A DNA stretch of 64,000 bases. It comes from Mucilaginibacter sp. GTDB taxonomy: Bacteria > Bacteroidota > Bacteroidia > Sphingobacteriales > Sphingobacteriaceae. Under the pieces are notes generated by a model. The model made no database searches and had not been told where the DNA came from. It was given only the letters and a program-made list of their open reading frames with translations. This document shows positions 1 to 7,991 of the stretch, piece after piece (within the stretch, counting starts at the first letter, position 1; each line of letters begins with the position of its first letter). The stretch covers positions 1-64,000 of the forward strand of contig JAQBOV010000076.1 of NCBI GenBank assembly GCA_028287895.1, written 5' to 3'. The translations under genes were made by a program, and so were the position numbers.

Positions 1-3000
1 ACTAACAAAACAATTGTAATAAGGTCAAACGAGGACCATGCCGGCGGTAATGCTACAGATTTAAATGGAACCCCCTTGAAAAAAATTGATATACAGGGGC
101 GCATTACGGACGAAAACGGAGCGCTACTGCCGGGAGTTACTGTAAAACTAAAAAATGAAGGAACTGTTACTGTCACCGATAAATTAGGTGAATTTGAATT
201 CAAACAAATTGATGCCGACGATATACTTCTGATATCGTTCATCGGTTACAAACCCATTGAATTAAAAGTAACAGCGAACCTCAGTAATATTAAACTGACT
301 GTTTTAAGTAAAAAGTTAGAGGAAGTAATTGTCAATACTGGTTACCAGACGTTGCCATTGGAGCGTGTGACCGGGTCATTTTCGGTTATATCGGAAAAAA
401 TACTGAGCGCACGGCTGGAAACTAACCTGCTCGACAGACTGGAAGGGACGGTACCTGGCCTATATATGTCTAACGGGAACGTTACGATACGCGGCCTGTC
501 TACCATATACGGGAACCAGGCACCCTTGTATGTAGTTGATGGATTTCCTTATGAGGGAGACATCAATTATATCAATCCTGCCGATGTGGTGAGCGTAACG
601 GTTTTGAAAGATGCGGCCGCAGCATCAATTTACGGAGTGCGCGCTGCAAATGGCGTAATTTCCATTGCTACCCGGATAGGGAATGCCAGAAAGCTTACAG
701 TAAATTACAGCAGCAACTTTTATATTACCCCAATCCCGGATGCCAGCTACCTGCATTTCATGAATTCTACACAAATGGTGGACCTGCAGCAAGAGTTGTT
801 TAACATGCACCATCCCGCTTACAATAGCACCATTGCAAACTATGCGCAACCTAAAGCTATTGAGGCCTTATACCAAAATGAACAGGGCTTAATTTCAGAC
901 GGACAGCTTAATACAACGTTAAACCATTTAAAAACTTTGAATGCTTTGCCGCAAATACAAAGCATGTTGATGCAGAGAGAGCTAAAACAGCAACATAGTT
1001 TCTCGGCAAGCGGCGGCAGCGATAACAACCAATATAACCTGACGCTAAATTATCTTGGCAACAGAGGCTATGCCATTAACAGCCTCGATCAGAACATAAA
1101 TGTTGGTATTAAAGACCAGATAAAAATATCAAAATGGCTTAGTGCCGATGTTGGGGTAACAACTAACCTGGGTATTTCTGATCCTTCGCCAATTAACCCA
1201 ACCAGTTATTATACCAATATGCCTTACGAGGTTTTGATGGATAATGGCAAAATTTCTCCCTGGAATTATTATAAATCGGCAGCTGAAATTAGTCGGCTAA
1301 CCGGCTTGGGGCTTTACGATGAGACGTACAATCCTTTAAATGAATTGAACACTACACAGATTCATAACACCACCAATTATATAAGGCTGCAGGGCGGTTT
1401 TACTGCGAAAATAATTGATGGTCTTAAATTTGACATTAAGTACCAGACCGAGCGCGGCAGTGTTTATGACAAGACTGTAAATGATGCAAACTCATATGCA
1501 GCTAAGGACATGATAAACAATGCGGCCGTATTAAATGCAGACGGAAGCTTTACAAAGAATGTGCCCGACGGTGGATTGTTATACGAAACAAGGGGAGAAT
1601 CGCATTCTTATACGGTTCGCACGCAACTGAGTTACGACAAAAGTTTCAACAGTAAAAATCAGTTTACAGCCTTGTTAGGTGCTGAACAGCGAGATATAGT
1701 TCAATCTACTACCAACGTAAACATGATGGGGTATAATGACAATGACCTCCAGTTTCTGCCCGTAAATTATGCCAGCCTGAACAATGTTAAAGGAACAGAG
1801 TCATTAACCGGTAGTTTCCAGTATATCAACAGCTCAAACAATTATTTTACTTACACCGAGGATCGTTATGTTTCGACATTTGCTAACGGAGGATATACTT
1901 ATGATAATAAGTACAACCTTACTGGTAGCATCCGTATGGATAATTCTAATTTATTTGGTACCGATCCCAGATATCAATACAAGCCGTTATGGTCATTAGG
2001 TGCAAGCTGGAGGATCATTAATGAAAAATTCATGCAGAATGCCAGTTGGTTAAATAATCTTAACATACGTGCTACATACGGTATCAGTGGAAATGTGGCG
2101 AAAACAGTAGGCCCTTTTTTACAGGCGAAGACCACTTATAATGCTACGGCGGACGCAAACTCAACCGTTATAGTATATCCGCCAAATGCATCGTTAAGAT
2201 GGGAGCGCACCGCAACCACCAACATTGGCCTTGACTATGCCGTGCTGAACAACAGGATATCAGGTACGATAGATGTGTATAACCGGAACAGTACCGACCT
2301 GTTAGGTCAGGAGGCGACAGATCCGACCAATGCTTTTCAAACGGCCCTCATAAATTATGGTAGTTTAACCAACCGCGGTATAGAAGTAGGGATTAACACA
2401 GTAAACATAAAAGGAGCAAATTTTGGCTGGTCTACCCATTTAACTTACAGCCATAACAGCAGTAAAATGACTACCATCAACACTCAGGATAAATCGGTTT
2501 ATACCTATACCAATGGTTTAGGTGTTAATGTAGTGGGTTATCCTATGAACAGTATCTTTGACTTTCGCTGGGCGGGTTTAAACCCTACTAACGGCTCTCC
2601 GTTGGTTTATGATCAGAATGGAAAAGTTGTACAAAGTTACGACCAAAACGGCGCCCATTTTGATGGAATGACCAATATTAAGGGGTTAGTTTACGCGGGT
2701 ACTTTATTGCCTACTTATACAATAGGGTTTAACAATACCTTCTATTACAAACGCCTGAGCTTAAATATTTTTATTATTGCCAGTGGCGGCAACGTGTTTC
2801 GTGATGCCGCCCCACCGATCCTGAGCACGAGCAATTTCTCGCAAAATATGGATGTTAGGGCGATGACTTTCTGGAAGAAACCCGGAGACGAAAAGATCCC
2901 GGGTATGATGCCGGCGCCCGATCTTACAGGTTCAGGCGATCCTTATTTCACATCGTTATGGTATGCCGCAAATGTCAATACCCTGAGTGCCGATTATGTC

Positions 3001-3219
3001 AAAGTACGTGACATTGCATTAAGCTATGATTTTGCCCAATTATTAAAGAAAAAGTTTATATCGTCGGCAAAGTTAACCTTGCAGGTTCAAAATGCTTTTC
3101 ATTGGTACAAAAATGATCGGGGGCTGGATCCGGAAGCTTATCAGGCATATGGTACTTATGCTACCAGAACACTGCCGGTTATGCCAACCTATATGCTTGG
3201 AGCTAGTTTTGCATTTTAA
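1..3219 (+). CDS. SusC/RagA-family TonB-linked outer-membrane protein (5' partial)
   Basis: Outer-membrane TonB-dependent porin that, with its SusD partner, imports oligomeric nutrients. The frame is open from base 1, so the real start lies upstream; the TTG at 76 is not a credible start. Residues read from bases 1-45 (TNKTIVIRSNED) look like the end of a secretin/TonB N-terminal (STN) domain. A CarboxypepD_reg-like domain follows (IQGRITDENGALLPGV, GEFEF, FIGYKP), then the plug with the SusC hallmark region (VTIRGLSTIYGNQAPLYVVD, DAAAASIYGVRAANGVI), then a long beta-barrel ending in the aromatic C-terminus LGASFAF. susD starts 20 nt after the stop, so the two are co-transcribed. An STN domain would imply control through a FecR/sigma pair upstream, outside the window. 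The family call is secure; the substrate is unknown. Confidence 0.95.
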   Translation, partial: TNKTIVIRSNEDHAGGNATDLNGTPLKKIDIQGRITDENGALLPGVTVKLKNEGTVTVTDKLGEFEFKQIDADDILLISFIGYKPIELKVTANLSNIKLTVLSKKLEEVIVNTGYQTLPLERVTGSFSVISEKILSARLETNLLDRLEGTVPGLYMSNGNVTIRGLSTIYGNQAPLYVVDGFPYEGDINYINPADVVSVTVLKDAAAASIYGVRAANGVISIATRIGNARKLTVNYSSNFYITPIPDASYLHFMNSTQMVDLQQELFNMHHPAYNSTIANYAQPKAIEALYQNEQGLISDGQLNTTLNHLKTLNALPQIQSMLMQRELKQQHSFSASGGSDNNQYNLTLNYLGNRGYAINSLDQNINVGIKDQIKISKWLSADVGVTTNLGISDPSPINPTSYYTNMPYEVLMDNGKISPWNYYKSAAEISRLTGLGLYDETYNPLNELNTTQIHNTTNYIRLQGGFTAKIIDGLKFDIKYQTERGSVYDKTVNDANSYAAKDMINNAAVLNADGSFTKNVPDGGLLYETRGESHSYTVRTQLSYDKSFNSKNQFTALLGAEQRDIVQSTTNVNMMGYNDNDLQFLPVNYASLNNVKGTESLTGSFQYINSSNNYFTYTEDRYVSTFANGGYTYDNKYNLTGSIRMDNSNLFGTDPRYQYKPLWSLGASWRIINEKFMQNASWLNNLNIRATYGISGNVAKTVGPFLQAKTTYNATADANSTVIVYPPNASLRWERTATTNIGLDYAVLNNRISGTIDVYNRNSTDLLGQEATDPTNAFQTALINYGSLTNRGIEVGINTVNIKGANFGWSTHLTYSHNSSKMTTINTQDKSVYTYTNGLGVNVVGYPMNSIFDFRWAGLNPTNGSPLVYDQNGKVVQSYDQNGAHFDGMTNIKGLVYAGTLLPTYTIGFNNTFYYKRLSLNIFIIASGGNVFRDAAPPILSTSNFSQNMDVRAMTFWKKPGDEKIPGMMPAPDLTGSGDPYFTSLWYAANVNTLSADYVKVRDIALSYDFAQLLKKKFISSAKLTLQVQNAFHWYKNDRGLDPEAYQAYGTYATRTLPVMPTYMLGASFAF

Positions 3220-3239
3220 AAATTAAAAAAGGTAACAAC

Positions 3240-4673
3240 ATGAAAAAGAAATATTTATATATCATACTAGTCTTGGTTACACTAAGCAGCTGCAAAAAAT
3301 TTCTTGAAATTAAACCCAAGAACGTTTTTATACCCACCACGTTTACAGATTATGAAAATATGCTGAATGCAGCAACGGTGAATCTTTTAGGAGACTACTC
3401 TGTCGATCTGCAAACTGATGATGCATTTTTGCCTAATGATGCCCCGGGCAACCTTTACACAACGCAGCCTCTTACCGGAAGAGAGATATACACTTTTCAA
3501 AAGAATATTTTTGGGCAGGGTGATAATGACGTGTTGTGGAGCGAGGGTTATAAACGTGTTTTCTATTTCAATTCGGTGATAAATAATGTAATGGCTTCTG
3601 TCGGGGGAACCGATTCAGCCAAAAGGAGTGTTAGGGCCGAGGCGTTATTAGGAAGGGCAATAGAGCATTTAACACTTGTGAATGCTTACGCTCAGCACTA
3701 TGACCCAGCAACTGCAGCAACGGAACCAGGAGTACCTATCTCTTTAGTCGCTGATATTAATGCAAAGCATGTGCGTAATACGGTAAAAGAAGTATATGAC
3801 CAGGTGCTGGCCGATATCAATGCAGCTATTGCTGATCTTCCTGTGCAACACAAGCTAACCAAATTTAGGGCCTGTAAAGCAGGTGGATATGCTTTACTTA
3901 GCAGGGTTTACCTATTTATGGGCGATTATGCGAATTCATCAAAATATGCCGATCTGACGCTGACTTTGCAAAGCACGCTTGTAAATATGAACAATTACAA
4001 GGTCATTATTCCCGGGCCATTTCCTTATACTCCCGGCGCGCCGCTCGGGTGGACTAATATTCCCGATGGCCAGTTCAATGTGGAAACTATTGTTGCCCGT
4101 ACCTTTCTCCGTCCTTTTGGATTAGGCATGTTCGTTTGCGCATCGACGGATCTGACGGCATTGTTTACAAACAATGATATGCGGTGGACGCTGTATTATG
4201 CAAATGGATGGCCGCCGGCACCTCCGTATAGTTATATGAGCAGGTATGGTGTTAAAATATATCTTCGCGGAGATTATTATAATAACTGCCTGGGAGTTCC
4301 TGAAGTTTATTTGAACCGGGCAGAATGCCGTGCCAGGGCCAATGACCTGACCGGCGCGCTGGCAGATATTAATTTACTGAGGGCAAACAGGATAACACCG
4401 GCCGCATATAAAGCATTTGCTCCGTCTGATTTCAATAACGATCCGGTGCAAGTGCTTACGTTTGTATTGCAGGAAAGACGGCGCGAGTTGGCGTTTACGG
4501 GGATGCGGTCAATTGACTTAAAGCGGCTTAACAAGGACACCCGCTTTCAAACCACCGTTACGCATACCGTCAGTCCAACTACTTACGTGTTACAACCGAA
4601 TAGTCCCGACTATCTTCGTCAGATATGGCCTGCGGCTTCAGTATTTAACCCAAATTGGACGCTTAACCCCTAG
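3240..4673 (+). CDS. RagB/SusD-family surface lipoprotein
   Basis: SusD-type lipoprotein that caps the SusC barrel at the cell surface and binds substrate. It begins with a lipoprotein signal peptide (MKKKYLYIILVLVTLSSC) whose lipobox LSSC puts the acylated Cys at residue 18, followed by the usual start of mature SusD proteins (KKFLEIKPK). The N-terminal SusD-like region includes a tetratricopeptide-like stretch (ALLGRAIEHLTLVNAYAQHY, GGYALLSRVYLFMGDYANSS), and the C-terminal RagB/SusD part has EVYLNRAECRARANDLTGAL and VLQERRRELAFTG-RSIDLKR. At 477 aa it is at the short end of the family. It lies directly downstream of susC. Confidence 0.94.
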   Translation: MKKKYLYIILVLVTLSSCKKFLEIKPKNVFIPTTFTDYENMLNAATVNLLGDYSVDLQTDDAFLPNDAPGNLYTTQPLTGREIYTFQKNIFGQGDNDVLWSEGYKRVFYFNSVINNVMASVGGTDSAKRSVRAEALLGRAIEHLTLVNAYAQHYDPATAATEPGVPISLVADINAKHVRNTVKEVYDQVLADINAAIADLPVQHKLTKFRACKAGGYALLSRVYLFMGDYANSSKYADLTLTLQSTLVNMNNYKVIIPGPFPYTPGAPLGWTNIPDGQFNVETIVARTFLRPFGLGMFVCASTDLTALFTNNDMRWTLYYANGWPPAPPYSYMSRYGVKIYLRGDYYNNCLGVPEVYLNRAECRARANDLTGALADINLLRANRITPAAYKAFAPSDFNNDPVQVLTFVLQERRRELAFTGMRSIDLKRLNKDTRFQTTVTHTVSPTTYVLQPNSPDYLRQIWPAASVFNPNWTLNP

Positions 4674-4773
4674 TAACAAGTCATTTTAGATGTTCATAAT
4701 CAGTCAATTTTTTAATTGAAGAGCCATAGCTATGCTTGTTTGAAAGCAAGCGGTCATAATAATCAAATTTAAA

Positions 4774-5715
4774 ATGAAAGAAAGTATAGTAAAAATTGAA
4801 CGGCTTTCTCACCGCTACAGCAAAGACTGGGCGGTGAGGGGCATTAATTTTGAAATCAACAAAAATGGTATTGTCGGCCTGCTTGGGTCAAATGGTGCCG
4901 GCAAATCAACTACCATGAATATTCTGTGCGGCGTGCTTAGCCACACGGAAGGTAAAGTGCTGATTGATGGTTTCGATATAAGGGAGAACCCGGAGGAGGC
5001 AAAAAGACGGATTGGCTTTTTACCACAGAATGCCCCATTATACCTGGAGTTTACCGTGGATGAATACCTTATTTATTGCGCACATCTGAGGCAGGTTGCA
5101 AAAGCTAAAATAAAAGAATCGGTTGATCGGGTGAAGGAAAGGTGCGGGGTAGCACATTTCAGCAAACGCTTGATCGGAAATTTATCCGGAGGGTACAGGC
5201 AGCGTGTGGGTATAGCCCAGGCAATAATCCATCAGCCACTGCTGGTGGTACTGGACGAGCCTACCAATGGCTTAGACCCAAACCAAATTACCGAAGTAAG
5301 GCACCTGATAAAAGAGATATCACTTGAGCACTCTGTGATCTTCTCTTCACACATTTTAGCAGAGATACAAGCTACCTGTCAGGACATAATTATGATAGAG
5401 GATGGTAAGATGGTTTTCTCTGATACCATGGAGTCTTTTAACAATTATATTGAGCCAAATAGCTTGGTGGTCTGTATGGAAAACCCACCAGAAGCGGCGG
5501 TATTGCGTGCTTTGCCCGGAATTGCCAATGTTGAATTTCTGACCTCCAAAACTGCAAGAATTCATTTTGATACTATGCCCCATATCAGCGAATTTATAGT
5601 AAAAGCGAGTGTTGACAACGGCTGGAGATTGCAGGAGATCACGTTAGAGAAAAGCTCACTGGATGAAATTTTTGCCCAGTTATCCAATAAAAAAACTAGT
5701 CGTATTAAATTATGA
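4774..5715 (+). CDS. ABC transporter ATP-binding protein, GldA-like
   Basis: Cytoplasmic ATPase of an ABC-2-type transporter. Walker A is GSNGAGKS near residue 38, the Q-loop is GFLPQNAPLY, the signature is LSGGYRQR, Walker B is LLVVLDEPTNGLDP and the H-loop is IIFSSH-like (VIFSSHILAE). At 313 aa with a C-terminal extension past residue 230, it matches GldA/DrrA-type ATPases. Its stop codon overlaps the start of the permease gene by 4 nt (ATGA), so the two products are almost certainly partners. The name GldA is used only as the closest known family; a role in gliding is not shown, because GldA also resembles many exporter ATPases. Confidence 0.92.
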   Translation: MKESIVKIERLSHRYSKDWAVRGINFEINKNGIVGLLGSNGAGKSTTMNILCGVLSHTEGKVLIDGFDIRENPEEAKRRIGFLPQNAPLYLEFTVDEYLIYCAHLRQVAKAKIKESVDRVKERCGVAHFSKRLIGNLSGGYRQRVGIAQAIIHQPLLVVLDEPTNGLDPNQITEVRHLIKEISLEHSVIFSSHILAEIQATCQDIIMIEDGKMVFSDTMESFNNYIEPNSLVVCMENPPEAAVLRALPGIANVEFLTSKTARIHFDTMPHISEFIVKASVDNGWRLQEITLEKSSLDEIFAQLSNKKTSRIKL

Positions 5716-7922
5716 GAACGATTTTAAGAATTGCCCGTCATGAACTTTGCACTTTATTTTACTCCCCTGTAGCCTGGTTGGTGCTTATCATATTCCCCAT
5801 TCAGGCCGCGCTCGATCTGACCAAATTTCTGCAGATGATTGGCCGGGCCCAACGAATGGGGCAGCTGTTTACAAATATAACCGAAAAGATATTTGCCGGG
5901 GGGCCCTACGGATTTTATGGCGGGGTTAAAAATACATTGTATTTATATATCCCCTTATTAACCATGGGCTTGGTAAGTCGCGAGATACATAGTGGTTCCA
6001 TCAAGCTTTTGTTATCATCACCCATAAAAGTGAGGGAAATTGTTTTGGGTAAATACCTGGCTATTATGTCTTATGCGCTAATATTGCTTGGTATACTTGG
6101 CATATTCGGGCTAATGTCAGCCTACACCATAACTGATATGGATTATAAGATGGTGATATCTGGTGCGCTCAGTTTATACCTGTTAATATGCGCCTATGCT
6201 GCCATTGGCTTGTTTATGTCATGCCTTACATCTTATCAGGTGGTTGCTGCCATTAGTACGCTGGCGGTACTGGGCGTTTTAAATTTCATTGGTGGTTTGT
6301 TCCAGGGAGTTGATCTGGTGAGGCACATTACCTATTTTCTTGCCATATCGGGCAGAACGGAGCAATTTATAAACGGCCTTATCAGTACCGAAGATGTTAT
6401 CTATTTCCTGCTGGTGATCGTGTTGTTCCTGTCGTTAACCGCAATGAAATTGCAGTCGGATAGGGAGGCAAAATCTTTCAGCGTGAAATTTACAAGGTAC
6501 GCATTGCTTATAGCAGGCTGCTGCATAATAGGATTCATCAGTTCGAGGCCGTCGCTAACCGGCTATATTGATATGACGGTAAACCATAGCCGTACCCTGC
6601 ATAAGAACAGCATCGCGCTGATTAAGAAAATGGACAAACCATTAAAGATTACTACTTATGTCAACATCCTGGATGGTAATTATTACTTAGGAAAGCCTGA
6701 GGTTAAAAGTGCAGACGAAAAATCTTTTATGCAGTACCGGCGTTTTGTTCCCGATGTGCAAATGGACTTTGTTTATTATTATGACAAAGCAAAAAATTCT
6801 TCATTGTACAAAAATAATCCGGGCCTTAACGATGATGCGATAGCCAGGAAAGTAGCCGAAATACAGGGCCTGAATTTTAAAGATATTGTACCGCCAGCCC
6901 AAATAAGGAAAATGGTTGACTTACATAACGAAGAAAATCGTTTGGTTAGGCAATTAACTTACGGTGATCAAAAAACCTTCCTGCGTTACTTCGGTGATAT
7001 AATGATCTATCCCAGCGAACAGGAAATAACGGCTGCCCTTAAAAGGTTAATTGAGCCCGGGAAAATACCAACCTTTACTTTCCTTACCGGTAACTATGAA
7101 CGGAGTGTTGACCGTGAAGGTGATGCCGATTACAAAACAGCTACAAAAGAAATGTCGTTCAGGTATTCTTTGATCAATCAGGGATTTAATATTGATACGG
7201 TAAACCTTCAAAGCCAGTCAATTTCAGCCAAAACAACTATACTTTGTATTGCTGATCCTAAAATTCAGTTCACTAAACAGGATCTTGATAAGATAAACCA
7301 ATACATCGCCAATGGGGGGAACCTTTTTATTTCAGGCGAACCCGGGCGCCAGCAGGCGCTTGCCCCGGTGCTGGCAACCTTAGGTGTAAAATTGAATACC
7401 GATACCATCAAGGAAAAAAGCAGGGATTTTGCGCCTGAGTTTATCATGGCTTCATTTACTAAAGAAGCCGCGGCGGCCTCTTCAAAATATAAATTATGGA
7501 AAGATGATAATGACATAATCACGATGCCCGGAGTAACAGGCCTGGCTTATGGTAAAACCAAAGGGTTTGATGTAGTTCCGATTTTGGCCGATAAAAATAA
7601 CACGCCGCTTGCACTTACTTTAACCAGGACGATCAACAATAAACAGCAAAGAATATACCTATCCGGCGATGCGGATTTTATGAGTTCGGCCGAACTTTAC
7701 AGGCGACGGCCAGCCACCGGGAATTTTTACTTTATGACGGAAATATTCAGCTGGCTTAATTATGGCGAATTTCCGGTGGATGTTTACAAGCCGGAGTTAA
7801 AGGATGTGGTTAGTAATGACGTAAGCGGACTGTTCATGATACGGTTATTCTTCTTTGGAATTTTACCAATATCCCTGCTTATTTGGGGCAGTTCACTTTT
7901 GATCTACAGGAAAAAAAGATAG
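5712..7922 (+). CDS. ABC-2 permease fused to GldG-like auxiliary domain
   Basis: Membrane component of the ABC transporter encoded just upstream, with a 4-nt overlap between the genes. Residues 1 to about 245 form an ABC-2 permease with about six hydrophobic segments, similar to GldF, including the conserved loop SREIHSGSIKLLLSSPIKVREIVLGKYLA. From about residue 265 the protein continues as a GldG/ABC_transp_aux-type extracytoplasmic domain (TVNHSRTLHKNSIALIKKMDKPLKITTY; NGGNLFISGEPGR; YLSGDADFMSSAEL), and it ends with one transmembrane helix followed by YRKKR. In gliding Bacteroidota GldF and GldG are usually separate proteins; here they form one 736-aa polypeptide. Substrate and direction of transport cannot be read from the sequence. 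Confidence 0.9.
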   Translation: MRTILRIARHELCTLFYSPVAWLVLIIFPIQAALDLTKFLQMIGRAQRMGQLFTNITEKIFAGGPYGFYGGVKNTLYLYIPLLTMGLVSREIHSGSIKLLLSSPIKVREIVLGKYLAIMSYALILLGILGIFGLMSAYTITDMDYKMVISGALSLYLLICAYAAIGLFMSCLTSYQVVAAISTLAVLGVLNFIGGLFQGVDLVRHITYFLAISGRTEQFINGLISTEDVIYFLLVIVLFLSLTAMKLQSDREAKSFSVKFTRYALLIAGCCIIGFISSRPSLTGYIDMTVNHSRTLHKNSIALIKKMDKPLKITTYVNILDGNYYLGKPEVKSADEKSFMQYRRFVPDVQMDFVYYYDKAKNSSLYKNNPGLNDDAIARKVAEIQGLNFKDIVPPAQIRKMVDLHNEENRLVRQLTYGDQKTFLRYFGDIMIYPSEQEITAALKRLIEPGKIPTFTFLTGNYERSVDREGDADYKTATKEMSFRYSLINQGFNIDTVNLQSQSISAKTTILCIADPKIQFTKQDLDKINQYIANGGNLFISGEPGRQQALAPVLATLGVKLNTDTIKEKSRDFAPEFIMASFTKEAAAASSKYKLWKDDNDIITMPGVTGLAYGKTKGFDVVPILADKNNTPLALTLTRTINNKQQRIYLSGDADFMSSAELYRRRPATGNFYFMTEIFSWLNYGEFPVDVYKPELKDVVSNDVSGLFMIRLFFFGILPISLLIWGSSLLIYRKKR

Positions 7923-7991
7923 GCTTTTACTTATTTACAAATTACAACAGGGGCAGATGTATGATCTGCTCTTTATAAATCTATTAATAAT

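Noticed and set aside
7953..7969. Hairpin GCAGAT/ATCTGC between ABC permease and M16 gene as terminator
   Set aside because: Stem is perfect, but the following TCTTTA is too weak as a T-run to claim termination.
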